Below are positions 9,318 to 19,331 of a stretch of DNA of 64,000 bases, one piece after another. The stretch's first letter is position 1; every line of letters starts with the position of its first letter. The stretch covers positions 124,001 to 188,000 of the forward strand of contig CASYFC010000001.1 of assembly GCA_949482135.1 (NCBI GenBank), in the 5' to 3' direction. The stretch comes from an uncultured Clostridia bacterium. Lineage in GTDB: Bacteria; Bacillota; Clostridia; TANB77; CAG-508. The translations under genes and the position numbers were made by a program. The notes beneath the pieces were generated by a model. The model was not told where the DNA came from and made no database searches. It was given only the letters and a program-made list of their open reading frames with translations.

Positions 9318-9782
9318 TTGGCATCTGTAAATATAGAAAGTAAAGTTGAAGTACTTTTAGAACCTATTATCACAAATTTGGGATATGATTTATATGATGT
9401 TAGGTATGAAAAAGAAGGGAAAGATTATTATTTGAGAATAATAATCGATAAACCAGAAGGTATAGACATAAACGATTGTGAAACAGTAAATAATAGCATA
9501 AATGACGTTTTAGACGAAGCAGATTATATAAAAGAACAATATTTTTTAGAAGTATCATCACCAGGACTAGAAAGAGTTTTGAGAAAACCTAATCATTTTC
9601 TTAATCAAATAGGAAATGAAATTTCAATAAAACTTTTTAAACCAATAGAAAAGAAAAAAGAATATATTGGAATTCTAGAAGAATTTAATATTCAAGACGG
9701 AATAACATTAAAAATTGATAACACAACAATGAAAATAGATTTAAAAGATATAGCTGTTGCAAAAACTATATTTAATTGGTAG
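9318..9782 (+). CDS. rimP: Ribosome maturation factor RimP
   Basis: A 154-residue protein of normal family length that assists late assembly of the 30S subunit. Typical segments are LGYDLYDVRYEKEG, LRIIIDKPEGIDINDCE and YFLEVSSPGLERVLR, followed by the C-terminal Sm-like domain. The start is TTG, chosen because TTGGAGGTG stands 7 bases upstream and no ATG fits. It is the first gene of the operon running to rbfA and nrnA. Confidence 0.95.
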   Translation: MASVNIESKVEVLLEPIITNLGYDLYDVRYEKEGKDYYLRIIIDKPEGIDINDCETVNNSINDVLDEADYIKEQYFLEVSSPGLERVLRKPNHFLNQIGNEISIKLFKPIEKKKEYIGILEEFNIQDGITLKIDNTTMKIDLKDIAVAKTIFNW

Positions 9783-9797
9783 GAGGAATAAGAAAAA

Positions 9798-10940
9798 ATG
9801 AAAAACGTTGATGTTAAAGAATTTATCACAGCTTTAGATGAAGTAGAAAAAGAAAAAGGAATTAGTAAAGATTATCTTGTAGAAGCTATTGAGGAAGCTT
9901 TAGTAAAAGCTTACAAACAAAATTATGATGCAGATGAAAATGCAGACAATGTAAAAGTTACAATAGATAAAATAACAGGAGAAATTCATGTGTATTCTGC
10001 TAGAGAAGTTGTTGCAGAATTTCCTGTTCCTGAGCTTGAAATTAGTTTAGAAGAAGCACAAAAAATAGATAAGCAATATAATATAGGAGATATTGTTAAT
10101 ATTGAAGTAAAACCTAAAGATTTTGGTAGAATTGCAGCACAAAAAGCAAAACAAGTTGTTGTACAAAAAATTAGAGAAGCTGAAAAAGATATGATATTTA
10201 CTGAATTCAATGACAAAAAAGGAGAAATAGTTACAGGTTTAATTCAAAAAGCTGATGGAAAACTTGTAGTTTTAGATTTAGGAAAACTAGAAGGTGTTAT
10301 GCCTCAAAAAGAACAAATTCCTACAGAAAATTATAGAGTAAATGATAAAATAAGAGGTTATGTTCTTCAAGTAGAAAAAGGATTAAAAGGAACACCTCAA
10401 GTTATAGTTTCAAGAAGTCATCCAGATTTCGTTAGAAAGTTATTCGAATTTGAAATACCAGAAATATATGAAGGATTAATAGAAATCAAATCAGTATCTA
10501 GGGATCCAGGTTCAAGAAGTAAAGTGGCTGTATATTCTAAAGATGAAAATATAGATCCAGTTGGGTCTTGCGTTGGTCAAAAAGGAGTTAGAATTCAAAA
10601 TATTATAAATGAATTAAATGGAGAAAAAATTGATGTTATAGAATGGAATGAAGATCCAGCTATTTATATAGCTGCAGCTTTACTTCCAGCTCAAGTTATG
10701 GCTGTTGATGTTAGAGAAGAAGAAAAATTTGCACAAGTTATAGTTCCAGATGATCAATTATCTTTAGCTATTGGTAAATCTGGTCAAAATGCTAGATTAG
10801 CAGCAAGACTTACAAATTGGAAAATTGATATAAAATCTGAATCACAAATAAGAGAATTATTACTTTCTATGCAAGAAAATGAAGAAGTAGAAGAAACAGA
10901 AACTGTAGAAGAAGTACAAGAAAATAATGATGAAGAATAA
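9798..10940 (+). CDS. nusA: Transcription termination/antitermination factor NusA
   Basis: A 380-residue NusA that binds RNA polymerase and RNA to control pausing, termination and antitermination. The N-terminal polymerase-binding domain covers about residues 1-130, an S1 domain about 135-200 (GEIVTGLIQKADGKLVVLDL), and two KH domains follow (GSCVGQKGVRIQNI and LAIGKSGQNARLAARL). It ends in an acidic tail of Glu and Asp. The C-terminal repeats of proteobacterial NusA are absent, as is normal in Firmicutes. It starts 15 bases after rimP. Confidence 0.96.
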   Translation: MKNVDVKEFITALDEVEKEKGISKDYLVEAIEEALVKAYKQNYDADENADNVKVTIDKITGEIHVYSAREVVAEFPVPELEISLEEAQKIDKQYNIGDIVNIEVKPKDFGRIAAQKAKQVVVQKIREAEKDMIFTEFNDKKGEIVTGLIQKADGKLVVLDLGKLEGVMPQKEQIPTENYRVNDKIRGYVLQVEKGLKGTPQVIVSRSHPDFVRKLFEFEIPEIYEGLIEIKSVSRDPGSRSKVAVYSKDENIDPVGSCVGQKGVRIQNIINELNGEKIDVIEWNEDPAIYIAAALLPAQVMAVDVREEEKFAQVIVPDDQLSLAIGKSGQNARLAARLTNWKIDIKSESQIRELLLSMQENEEVEETETVEEVQENNDEE

Positions 10941-10955
10941 TTAGGAGTGATTAAT

Positions 10956-11222
10956 TTGATTAATAAGAAAAAACCAGAAAGAACTTGTATGGGATGTAAC
11001 GAACAAAAAGAAAAAAATAGCTTACTTAGAATTGTAAGAACAAAAGAAGGGTTAATTGAAGTAGATCCAACAGGTAAAAAGAACGGTAGAGGAGCTTATA
11101 TTTGTAAATCTGAAGATTGTCTTAATAAAGTAATAAAAACAAAAAGATTAGAAAGAATTTTTGAAAGAGAAATAAGCCCTGAAATTTATGAAAATATAAG
11201 AGGTGTAATTATTGATAAATAA
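10956..11222 (+). CDS. ylxR: YlxR family RNA-binding protein (RnpM)
   Basis: An 88-residue protein with the YlxR signature PERTCMGC at its start and GRGAYICKSEDC in the middle. Relatives bind RNA and modulate RNase P. The frame is open from a GTG at 10947, but that codon overlaps the AGGAG ribosome site (10943-10947). The TTG at 10956 has ideal spacing and is the likelier start. It follows nusA directly and overlaps the next gene. Confidence 0.9.
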   Translation: MINKKKPERTCMGCNEQKEKNSLLRIVRTKEGLIEVDPTGKKNGRGAYICKSEDCLNKVIKTKRLERIFEREISPEIYENIRGVIIDK

Positions 11223-11535
11223 AGTTTATGGCTTATTAGGAATTTGTTCTAAAGCTGGAAAATTAATATCTGGAACGGATATAGTGTTAGAACATTTAGC
11301 CAAAAGAAAAGTAAGTTTAGTTATTGTTGCTGAAGATGCTTCAGAAAAAACAATAAAAAATATTAAATATTATTGTGAGAAAGAAAATGTTGAATTACTT
11401 ATATATGGTAATATAGACGAAAACAGTAAAGCAATTGGAAAACACAATAAAGCAATCATAGGAATACTAGATAAAAATTTAGCAGTCGCTATACAAAAAG
11501 TAATTCATGGAGGTGAAGAATTTGGAAAAAATTAA
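11212..11535 (+). CDS. ylxQ: L7Ae-family RNA-binding protein (YlxQ)
   Basis: A 107-residue member of the L7Ae/L30e family, which binds kink-turn RNA. Characteristic segments are [17 protein letters not shown] near the start and [12 protein letters not shown]. It begins with TTG inside the end of ylxR, behind AAGAGGTG, and its end overlaps the start of infB. That tight overlap and the ylxR-ylxQ-infB order are typical of Firmicutes. Confidence 0.92.
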   Translation: MINKVYGLLGICSKAGKLISGTDIVLEHLAKRKVSLVIVAEDASEKTIKNIKYYCEKENVELLIYGNIDENSKAIGKHNKAIIGILDKNLAVAIQKVIHGGEEFGKN

Positions 11536-14389
11536 AATTCATGAACTGGCTAAAAAACTAGGAATAGAAGCGAAAGTAGTTTTAGATGCAGCTAAAAAAC
11601 TTGATATAGAGGCAAAAAGCCATTTAAGTTCAATTACAGAAGAAGATTCAAAGAAGATAGAAAAAAAGATTAAAGGAGTTTCAAAAACAAAATCTATGGA
11701 AAAAAAGAAAGAAAACAATGAAGGACCAGTAATAATTAGAAGAGCAGTTATTATTAATGATGAGGAAGAAAAAAAGGAAGAAGAAAGAAAGAAAAAAGAA
11801 CAAGCAAGAAAGAAAGATGTTGGATTTGTAGAAAATAAAAGAAATAAGGATTATAACATTGTATATAGAGATAAGCCTACAAAACCACTTACAGTAAGCG
11901 AATTATTAGGAATTAATAAAAAGAAGGAGCCTGAAGTAAAAAAAGAAGAAGTAAAAGAGGAAGTTCCTGTAGAAGTAAAAGAAGAAAAGGTTGTTGTTGA
12001 AAAACCAGTTGAACAACCTTCTATTGATAATGCTCAAGAGGCTGCTCCAAAATCAATAGAGAAAAAACCAAGATTTGAAAATAATAAAAGAGAAACTCAA
12101 AATAGTGGTAATTATAATAGAAATAGTAATTACAACAATAATGGAAATTACAATAGAAATAACAACTTCAAAGATAGAAATTCTTACAATAATAATAATG
12201 GAAATAGAAAAAATTTCGGAAATGACCAAAGAAACAATAATTTTAATAAAAAAGAAGGTTTCGGAAACAATAACAGAAATGGTCAAAAAAGATTTGATGA
12301 TAAAGGTGGAATAGAAAAGAAAATAAAAAACATCATAGATGTTGATATTCCAATGGAAAAAGATAATGTTATTAGAGATTTTGGAAATAAAGCAAAAGAT
12401 AAAGCAAAATTAAATAGACAGGATGAACAAAAAGTATCTAATAACAAAAAAATGAATCGTAAAGGAAATTCAAATGATTTTGATTCAGATAAATTAAATG
12501 ATTTAAAAAGACAAAACAAATTATCTAACATGTTTGATGGTGGAGAAATGTTAGATTATTACGATTTAAGTACTGAAAGAGGAAGAAGAGCTAAAAAGAA
12601 GAATACAAAGCAAGAAAATAGAACAAAACAAAAAATATTTAAATTAACTGAAATAACAATTCCTGAACATATTACAGTTAAAGATTTAGCAGCAGAAATG
12701 AAAATTACAAGTGGTGATGTAATAAAAAAATTATTAAATTTGGGAATTATGGCAACAATAAATAATGAAGTGGATTTTGATACAGCATATTTAATAGCAC
12801 AAGAATATGGAATAAATGCTACAATGAAAAATGTTGTAACAGATGAAGATATCCTAATTGATGAAACAGAAGATAGAGAAGAAGATTTAAAACCACGTCC
12901 ACCAGTTATAGTTGTTATGGGACACGTTGACCATGGTAAAACTTCTTTACTTGATGCAATTAGAAGTACAAACGTAATTGAAGGTGAGTCTGGTGGTATT
13001 ACACAACATATTGGTGCTTACCAAGTAAAAATTAATGATAGAGATATAACTTTCTTAGATACACCAGGACATGAAGCTTTTACATCAATGCGTGCTAGAG
13101 GTGCAATGATTACAGATATAGCAATACTAGTTGTAGCTGCAAATGATGGTGTTATGCCTCAAACAGTTGAAGCTATTAATCATGCTAAGGCTGCAGAAAT
13201 TCCAATTATAGTAGCTGTAAATAAAATGGATTTACCAGATGCAAACTTTGAAAAAGTTCAACAAGAATTAATGAAATATGAATTAGTTCCAGAAGCTTGG
13301 GGTGGAGATACAATTTATGTACCAATTTCAGCTAAAAAAGGTGAAGGTATAGATAATTTATTAGAAATGGTATTATTAGAAGCAGATGTACTTGAACTTA
13401 AAGCAAATCCTACAAAACAAGCTAAAGGTACAGTAATTGAAGCAAGACTTGATAAAACAAAAGGTCCAGTTGCTACAATGCTTGTACAAAGAGGTAAATT
13501 AGATGTTGGAGATACAATTATAGTTGGTTCTTCAATTGGTAGAATAAGAACAATGGTTAGTGATAAAGGTAAGAAAGTTAAATCAGCAGGACCATCAACA
13601 CCAGTTTCAATTACTGGATTAACAACTGTTCCAGAATCAGGAGATACATTCTATGAGGTTAAAGATGAAAGAACAGCAAAACATTTAATTGAAAAAAGAA
13701 AATATGAAAAACATCAAAAAGAAATTAACAAAAACACAGTTGTTACTCTTGATGATTTATTCAATAAAATTGAAAGTGAACATTTAAAACAATTAAACTT
13801 AATAGTAAAAGCAGATGTACAAGGTTCTGTTGAAGCTTTAAAACAATCTTTAGAAAAAGTATCTAATGATGAAGTTAGAGTAAAAGTTATTCACTCAAAT
13901 GTTGGTGGTGTAACAGAATCAGATGTTACTTTAGCAAAAGTTTCAGGTGCCATTATTATAGCATTTAATGTAAGACCTGAAGTAATTGCAAAGACAATAG
14001 CAGATAAAGAGGGAGTTGAAATTAAACAATACTCTGTAATTTATGATGCTATAAATGATGTTGAATCTGCTATGAAAGGTATGTTAGATCCAGTATTTAA
14101 AGAAGTTGTTATTGGAACAGCAGAAATCAGACAAACATTTAAAATTTCTAATGTTGGAACAATTGCAGGAAGTTATGTTCTTACAGGAAAACTTTCAAGA
14201 AATGCTGGAATAAGAGTAATTAGAGATAACATAGTATTGCATGATGGAAAATTAGTTTCATTAAAAAGATTTAAAGATGATGTTAAAGAAGTTGATAAAG
14301 GATATGAATGTGGTCTTCAAATAGAAGGATTTAACGATTTAAAAGAAGGAGATCAACTAGAAGTATACGTTATGGAACAAGTTAAATAA
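11522..14389 (+). CDS. infB: Translation initiation factor IF-2
   Basis: The GTPase that places initiator tRNA on the ribosome. An IF2_N domain ([20 protein letters not shown]) is followed by a lysine/glutamate-rich stretch and a long Asn/Arg/Gly-rich linker (roughly residues 190-270). A second IF2_N domain ([20 protein letters not shown]) comes next, then the GTPase with GHVDHGKT near residue 467, DTPGHEAF and NKMD, and the C-terminal beta-barrel domains. An upstream ATG at 11507 is in frame, but GGAGGTG (11509-11515) lies after it, so the TTG at 11522 is taken as the start, giving 955 residues. Confidence 0.95.
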   Translation: MEKIKIHELAKKLGIEAKVVLDAAKKLDIEAKSHLSSITEEDSKKIEKKIKGVSKTKSMEKKKENNEGPVIIRRAVIINDEEEKKEEERKKKEQARKKDVGFVENKRNKDYNIVYRDKPTKPLTVSELLGINKKKEPEVKKEEVKEEVPVEVKEEKVVVEKPVEQPSIDNAQEAAPKSIEKKPRFENNKRETQNSGNYNRNSNYNNNGNYNRNNNFKDRNSYNNNNGNRKNFGNDQRNNNFNKKEGFGNNNRNGQKRFDDKGGIEKKIKNIIDVDIPMEKDNVIRDFGNKAKDKAKLNRQDEQKVSNNKKMNRKGNSNDFDSDKLNDLKRQNKLSNMFDGGEMLDYYDLSTERGRRAKKKNTKQENRTKQKIFKLTEITIPEHITVKDLAAEMKITSGDVIKKLLNLGIMATINNEVDFDTAYLIAQEYGINATMKNVVTDEDILIDETEDREEDLKPRPPVIVVMGHVDHGKTSLLDAIRSTNVIEGESGGITQHIGAYQVKINDRDITFLDTPGHEAFTSMRARGAMITDIAILVVAANDGVMPQTVEAINHAKAAEIPIIVAVNKMDLPDANFEKVQQELMKYELVPEAWGGDTIYVPISAKKGEGIDNLLEMVLLEADVLELKANPTKQAKGTVIEARLDKTKGPVATMLVQRGKLDVGDTIIVGSSIGRIRTMVSDKGKKVKSAGPSTPVSITGLTTVPESGDTFYEVKDERTAKHLIEKRKYEKHQKEINKNTVVTLDDLFNKIESEHLKQLNLIVKADVQGSVEALKQSLEKVSNDEVRVKVIHSNVGGVTESDVTLAKVSGAIIIAFNVRPEVIAKTIADKEGVEIKQYSVIYDAINDVESAMKGMLDPVFKEVVIGTAEIRQTFKISNVGTIAGSYVLTGKLSRNAGIRVIRDNIVLHDGKLVSLKRFKDDVKEVDKGYECGLQIEGFNDLKEGDQLEVYVMEQVK

Positions 14390-14449
14390 ACTTCAATATA
14401 AAAAAGCTTGTTACAGCTTTAGTTGTTAATAGAAGAAAGGAAAAAATTT

Positions 14450-14815
14450 ATGCCTAGTAATAATAGTAGAATGAATAAAATAGATGAGGAATTAAGAAAA
14501 GAAATAAGTAGTATAATTTCTCTAGAATTAAAAAATCCTCATCTTACAGGTTTAATAAGTGTTTCTAAAGTTAAAACTACGCCTGATTTAAGATTTGCAA
14601 AAGTTTATGTTACTATGATAAATGAAAAAAGTAAAAAAGAAAATTTATCAATATTAAAGCAATCAAGCGGATATATCAGAAGTGCGATTGCCAAAAGAAT
14701 AAATTTAAGAAATACACCTGAACTTATATTTGAATTTGATGAATCTATTGAATATGGATCAAGAATTGATGAAATCTTGAAAGATATTACTAAGGATTTG
14801 AAAAGGGGAGAATAG
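14450..14815 (+). CDS. rbfA: 30S ribosome-binding factor RbfA
   Basis: A 121-residue KH-like protein needed for maturation of the 16S rRNA 5' end. The segments RMNKIDEELRKEISSII and DLRFAKVYVTM are typical. An in-frame TTG exists at 14423, but the GAAAGGA site lies after it, so the ATG at 14450 is preferred. It is part of the infB operon and is followed by nrnA after 5 bases. Confidence 0.94.
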   Translation: MPSNNSRMNKIDEELRKEISSIISLELKNPHLTGLISVSKVKTTPDLRFAKVYVTMINEKSKKENLSILKQSSGYIRSAIAKRINLRNTPELIFEFDESIEYGSRIDEILKDITKDLKRGE

Positions 14816-14820
14816 AATAT

Positions 14821-15774
14821 ATGACTTTAGATGAAATATTAGTTGAAATAAAAAATGCAGAAAACATTGTTATTATGGCTCATGAAGCACCAGATGGGGA
14901 TGCTATTGGTAGTTCTTTAGCAATGTGTTTAGCTACAAGAAATATGGGAAAAAATTCGTATGTATTAATGAAAGACATTCCTGAAAACTTTTCATATTTA
15001 CCAGGAAGAGAATTTGTTATTACAGGTTCAGATATAGAAACATTTGATTTAGCGATTGTTTTAGATTGTCCAAATATAAAAAGAGTATGCCCAGAATTTA
15101 TACCATATTTTGAAAATGCAAAAGTAAAAGCACAAATTGATCATCATAATAGAAATGATATGTTTGCAGATTATAATATTGTAAATCATGTATCGCCAGC
15201 AACTGCTCAAATTCTAGTATCAAGTTTTGAATATTTAGGAATAGAAATAACTAAAGAAATTGGTATTTGCTTATTAACAGGAGTTATAACAGATACTAAT
15301 GGATTTAGAAATTCAAATGTTACTGTAGAATCATTCGAATTTGCTTCATGGGCATTGAGCAAGGGAATAAACTTGTCAAAAATTTATAAGCAGGCAATGC
15401 TTACTATGACAAAGGAAAAATTTGAAGCAGAAAAATTAGCTATGAATAGATTAGAATTTTTTGCTGATGGAAAAATCGCTTTTACATATATGACTATTGC
15501 TGATGAATTAGAATTAGGTTTAAAACCAGGAGATAAAGACGGAATAGTTGAAATTGGAAAATCTATAGAAGGAGTTGAAGTTTCAATATTTCTTTATGAA
15601 AAAGAAAAAGGGTATAAAGCTTCACTTCGTTCTAATGAATATGTAAATGTTTCAGAAGTTTGTTTAATGTTTGGTGGAGGCGGACATATTAAAGCTGCTG
15701 GTGCAAACTTAAATATGCCTTTAGAAGAAGCAAAAAAAGCGATAATTGCAGAAGTAACAAAAAATTTAAAATAA
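14821..15774 (+). CDS. nrnA: DHH/DHHA1 family oligoribonuclease and pAp phosphatase NrnA
   Basis: A 317-residue enzyme that degrades very short RNAs and 3'-phosphoadenosine 5'-phosphate. The DHH domain shows HEAPDGDAIGSS, the metal-binding LDCPN segment and QIDHHNRND. The C-terminal DHHA1 domain has the glycine-rich GGGGHIKAAGANL. The position after rbfA is the usual Firmicutes order. It is the last gene of the operon, with a terminator just behind it. Confidence 0.94.
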   Translation: MTLDEILVEIKNAENIVIMAHEAPDGDAIGSSLAMCLATRNMGKNSYVLMKDIPENFSYLPGREFVITGSDIETFDLAIVLDCPNIKRVCPEFIPYFENAKVKAQIDHHNRNDMFADYNIVNHVSPATAQILVSSFEYLGIEITKEIGICLLTGVITDTNGFRNSNVTVESFEFASWALSKGINLSKIYKQAMLTMTKEKFEAEKLAMNRLEFFADGKIAFTYMTIADELELGLKPGDKDGIVEIGKSIEGVEVSIFLYEKEKGYKASLRSNEYVNVSEVCLMFGGGGHIKAAGANLNMPLEEAKKAIIAEVTKNLK

Positions 15775-15776
15775 AT

Positions 15777-15818
15777 AAAAAATGAGCCTTTATTTTTTTA
15801 ATAAAGGTTCATTTTTTT
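15777..15818 (+). terminator. Intrinsic terminator of the nusA-infB-nrnA operon
   Basis: AAAAAATGAGCCTTTATT pairs with AATAAAGGTTCATTTTTT around a short T-loop (one G-T pair), followed by more Ts. Confidence 0.85.
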
Positions 15819-15924
15819 ATAACTTGTAATACTATTTTAATCAAAAAGAAAAGCTAATGTTATTGAAGTAGAAATAAATGTAACTTAAAATTAATATGAA
15901 TAAATAAATGAAAAGGAATAAAAT

Positions 15925-16752
15925 ATGTATAAATATAGAATTTTAAATATTTTAATAGTTTTAAATATTTTGATAAATTTAATAAATTTTTCATATGCAA
16001 CAGAACCAGATACAAATAGTGTTGTTACAGATAGTAAGTTTCATTCACCTCAAGCTTTGGATATTCCACAAAAAGATATTAACTTAAAAATAGAAAATTT
16101 AACTCTTGGGTGTCAAATTTATTTAATGATACCAACTACTATTTTTGAATATAATATGACTAAATTTATAGAAAATAATATAGAAAATGAATATACAATT
16201 CAAAAACAAAAAGCTGAAGAAATTAAAAAGTATTATGATGATAAAAATTATTTAGGATATATTAATTTTTTAAAAGAAGAAGGCCATGAAATTGACGAAA
16301 ATAAATTAGAACTGAGGCATTATGCCTTTTCTATAAATAAGACAACTGAAATAGTTGGATATACTGATTATAATGATTTAACTTATGTTAAGCTAAAATT
16401 TAATCCAAAAGTCAATGAATTCAAAATTATAATGAAAGATTACTTGGTAGATTATGATTGTTCGAAAATAGTATTTTTAATTGATGAGTATGGAACTGAA
16501 ACATATATTCCAGTATCTGAACATAATTTTGTTCAAAATACTGAAAAAGAAAATTTAAATGAATGCAATATTACTTATACTTATTGTACAAACGAAGATT
16601 ATGAAGAGATAAATAAGGCTATTTCAATAACTTATTTTATTATTTTTGCTATACTTATAGCGATAGCATTATTAATAATTATTCTTAGAGTCAATAGATA
16701 TAGAAAAAATAAATTAGAAATTCAAAAAAGACTATTTTGGAAGAATAAATAG
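15925..16752 (+). CDS. Unidentified secreted, C-terminally anchored protein
   Basis: A 275-residue protein I do not recognise. It has an N-terminal signal-like hydrophobic stretch (residues about 6-25, ending SYAT), an outer domain of about 200 residues rich in Tyr, Asn and Glu, and one membrane segment near the C-terminus (about 233-257) followed by a short basic tail. The topology is therefore outside domain, single anchor, cytoplasmic tail. It starts behind AAAAGGAA and stands alone between nrnA and yabP. Proximity to the sporulation genes is the only hint to function. Confidence 0.75.
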   Translation: MYKYRILNILIVLNILINLINFSYATEPDTNSVVTDSKFHSPQALDIPQKDINLKIENLTLGCQIYLMIPTTIFEYNMTKFIENNIENEYTIQKQKAEEIKKYYDDKNYLGYINFLKEEGHEIDENKLELRHYAFSINKTTEIVGYTDYNDLTYVKLKFNPKVNEFKIIMKDYLVDYDCSKIVFLIDEYGTETYIPVSEHNFVQNTEKENLNECNITYTYCTNEDYEEINKAISITYFIIFAILIAIALLIIILRVNRYRKNKLEIQKRLFWKNK

Positions 16753-16821
16753 CCACAGAATGTTCTAAATATACGTATTACTGAATAAATATAAATAGTA
16801 GAAATATTTAGGAGGTATTGT

Positions 16822-17112
16822 ATGGAAGAACTTAAAAAAGCTACTAATACTTTTCAAAATGTAGTATTAGAAAATAGAGAAAAATTAAATGTTACTGGAA
16901 TTATTGATGTATTAAGTTTTGATGATCAAATAATAATAATTGAAACAGAACTTGGATTATTAACAATAAAGGGTGAAGATTTAAAAATAAATAAATTAAG
17001 TGTAGATACTTCTGATTTTATTGTAGAAGGTAGAATAAATAGTTTAATATATTCAAATGCGGATACAGGAATGCCAAAAAGTAAAAACATATTAAGTAAA
17101 ATATTTAAGTAG
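16822..17112 (+). CDS. yabP: Sporulation protein YabP
   Basis: A 96-residue protein of the YabP/YqfC family. In spore formers YabP is made in the mother cell and is needed for proper spore coat or cortex formation. The pattern ENREKLNVTGIIDVLSFDD and TELGLLTIKGEDLKINKLS fits the family. It begins an operon with yabQ and divIC, the order known from Bacillus and Clostridium. RBS TTAGGAGGT. Confidence 0.9.
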   Translation: MEELKKATNTFQNVVLENREKLNVTGIIDVLSFDDQIIIIETELGLLTIKGEDLKINKLSVDTSDFIVEGRINSLIYSNADTGMPKSKNILSKIFK

Positions 17113-17124
17113 GTGATTTGAAGT

Positions 17125-17526
17125 ATGTACTATTTTTCTCAAGAAGAAGTATTTTTGCTATTCTTTATTATAGGGATAATAATAGGATTAATTTTTGATT
17201 TTTTTAAAGTTTTAAGAAAATCATTTAAAACCAAAGATATAGTTACCTTTATAGAAGACTTATTATTTTTATTAATATCTGGAACTTTAATAGTACTTGG
17301 AATTATAAAATTGAATAGTGGCGAAGTAAGATTTTATCTCTTCTTAGGTATGTTTTTTGGGATATTAATATATTCTTTGACAATAAGTAAATTATATGTT
17401 ATAATCTTATATGAATTTGTAAGAATATGTAAAAAAATAATTATATTTTTTGCTCAAATATTCTTTAAATTGTTACAAATGTTTAAAAATATATTTAATT
17501 ATATTTTTAAACAAATAAAAAAATAA
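17125..17526 (+). CDS. yabQ: Sporulation membrane protein YabQ
   Basis: A 133-residue membrane protein with hydrophobic segments at about residues 9-27, 44-61 and 70-88 and a final amphipathic or hydrophobic stretch. YabQ is required for assembly of the spore cortex. Recognition rests on the pattern GIIIGLIFDFFKVLRKSFK and on the yabP-yabQ-divIC order. Confidence 0.88.
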   Translation: MYYFSQEEVFLLFFIIGIIIGLIFDFFKVLRKSFKTKDIVTFIEDLLFLLISGTLIVLGIIKLNSGEVRFYLFLGMFFGILIYSLTISKLYVIILYEFVRICKKIIIFFAQIFFKLLQMFKNIFNYIFKQIKK

Positions 17527-17536
17527 TGGAGTACGT

Positions 17537-17818
17537 ATGATGAATATATCTAAATTAAACAAAGCAATGAATTTAATAATAATCTTATTAGTTGTATATG
17601 TTATATTTACTGTAATAAAACAACAATCAAAAATAAATTCTTACAATAAAGATATATCATATTATACTACTCAAAAAGAATCTTTAGAAGAAAAGCAAGA
17701 GGAATTATTGGCAACTCAAAAAAATGTAAATTCAGAAGAATATATTGAGGAAGTAGCAAGAGAAAAGCTTGATATGTATTATCCAAACGAAACAGTATAT
17801 ATTGATGTAAGCAAATAA
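17537..17818 (+). CDS. divIC: Septum formation initiator DivIC/FtsB family
   Basis: A 93-residue bitopic protein with one membrane segment (about 12-28), a coiled coil (about 32-62, rich in Lys, Glu and Gln) and the conserved ending EYIEEVAREKLDMYYPNETVY. It belongs to the FtsL/DivIC/DivIB complex of the division septum. The position after yabQ is classical. Its stop codon lies inside the following hairpin. Confidence 0.9.
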   Translation: MMNISKLNKAMNLIIILLVVYVIFTVIKQQSKINSYNKDISYYTTQKESLEEKQEELLATQKNVNSEEYIEEVAREKLDMYYPNETVYIDVSK

Positions 17819-17836
17819 TTTTAGGTTATTTGCTTT
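17809..17836 (+). terminator. Hairpin at the end of divIC
   Basis: AAGCAAATAA (17809-17818) and TTATTTGCTT (17826-17835) pair across the stop codon. The T-tract behind it is broken, so it may be a weak terminator before rho. Confidence 0.55.
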
Positions 17837-17930
17837 CAAATTTGTTATTTCATTTAATATCATTTTATTTTTAATTTTTTATTTCTAAAAATAATTTCCA
17901 ATATATAAAAATTAAATAAGGGGGCAAATC

Positions 17931-19265
17931 ATGGAATTAGATAGTTTATCACTAATTGATTTGAAAAATTTAGCAAAAGATAAAGGAATTCCAAATTATT
18001 CAAAGTTAAAAAAATCAGAACTTATAGAAAAGATTTTGGAAAACTACAATAATAAGAAATTAGAAGAAAACATATTAGAAGAATCAGTAGTTGAAGAAAA
18101 AAATGAATCAAAAAAAGAAAATTCTTCTAATGAATATAAATTGAATAGTGAAGATGATGAATACGTAGAAGGTATTTTAGAACTTTTACCTGATGGATAT
18201 GGATTTTTAAGAGGTGATAATTATTTATCAACTAATAAGGATGTTTATGTTTCACCAGTACAAATTAGAAGGTTTAAATTAGATACAGGAGATAAAATAA
18301 AAGGTATTAAAAGAATACCAAAAGAAGGAGAAAGATTTCCTGCACTTATTTATGTTGGAGAAGTAAATGGAGAACATCCAGAAAAAGCTATGAAAAGAAA
18401 AAATTTTGATGATTTAATACCTATATATCCTCAAGAAAAACTTAAATTGGAAACAATAGCTTCAGAATATACAATGAGATTAATGGATTTAATGTCTCCA
18501 ATAGGAAAAGGTCAAAGAGGTATGATTGTTGCTCCACCAAAGGCCGGAAAAACTACTATATTAAAGAAAATAGCAAATAGTATAACTGCAAATAATCCCG
18601 AAGTATATTTAATAGTACTTCTTATAGATGAAAGACCAGAAGAAGTTACAGAAATGAAACGTTCAATTAAAGGTGATGTAATTTATTCTACATTTGATGA
18701 GCAACCAGAGCATCATGTTAAAGTAGCAGAAATGGTTATTGAAAGAGCAAAAAGATTAACAGAACAAAACAAGGATGTTGTTGTATTATTAGATAGTATT
18801 ACACGATTAGCAAGAGCTTATAATTTAGTAATACCATCGTCTGGAAGAACATTGTCTGGTGGTTTTGATCCAGCAGCTCTTCATAAACCAAAACGTTTTT
18901 TTGGTGCTGCTAGAAACACTGAAGATGCTGGAAGTTTAACTGTTTTAGGTACAGCTTTAGTTGATACTGGAAGTAGAATGGATGAAGTAATCTTTGAGGA
19001 ATTTAAAGGTACTGGAAACATGGAAGTTTTCTTAGATAGAACTTTATCTGAGAAACGTGTATTTCCAGCAATTGATGTTAATAAATCTGGTACTAGAAGA
19101 GATGAACTACTATTAACCAAAAAAGAATATGAAACAGTAAATTTAATTAGAAAAAATCTTTCTAATTTATCTACAGCAGATTTAACAGAAAGATTAATTA
19201 ATTATATGTCAAAAACAAAAAATAACTTTGAATTTATTGAAGAAATATCTAAGAATTTGAAATAA
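17931..19265 (+). CDS. rho: Transcription termination factor Rho
   Basis: A 444-residue hexameric RNA helicase that ends untranslated transcripts. A SAP-like N-terminal motif ([16 protein letters not shown]) and a charged insert precede the RNA-binding cold-shock-like domain ([19 protein letters not shown]). The P-loop APPKAGKTT lies near residue 201, followed by [13 protein letters not shown] and the Q/R-loop region [19 protein letters not shown]. The residues bound by bicyclomycin are conserved by eye. It starts behind AAGGGGGC and is probably monocistronic. Confidence 0.96.
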   Translation: MELDSLSLIDLKNLAKDKGIPNYSKLKKSELIEKILENYNNKKLEENILEESVVEEKNESKKENSSNEYKLNSEDDEYVEGILELLPDGYGFLRGDNYLSTNKDVYVSPVQIRRFKLDTGDKIKGIKRIPKEGERFPALIYVGEVNGEHPEKAMKRKNFDDLIPIYPQEKLKLETIASEYTMRLMDLMSPIGKGQRGMIVAPPKAGKTTILKKIANSITANNPEVYLIVLLIDERPEEVTEMKRSIKGDVIYSTFDEQPEHHVKVAEMVIERAKRLTEQNKDVVVLLDSITRLARAYNLVIPSSGRTLSGGFDPAALHKPKRFFGAARNTEDAGSLTVLGTALVDTGSRMDEVIFEEFKGTGNMEVFLDRTLSEKRVFPAIDVNKSGTRRDELLLTKKEYETVNLIRKNLSNLSTADLTERLINYMSKTKNNFEFIEEISKNLK

Positions 19266-19276
19266 TATTTTTAAAG

Positions 19277-19307
19277 GTGAAATTTAGGGACATTCCTTGG
19301 ATTTCAC
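19277..19307. repeat. Short palindrome sharing the tip of the fold-back element
   Basis: GTGAAAT (19277-19283) and ATTTCAC (19301-19307) flank a short centre. The left part TGAAATTTAGGGAC (19278-19291) is identical to the first 14 bases of the element at 4981. It may be a collapsed or solo remnant of that element family, between rho and the ABC exporter. Confidence 0.45.
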
Positions 19308-19331
19308 TTTCTTATTAAGAAGGAGGAAACT

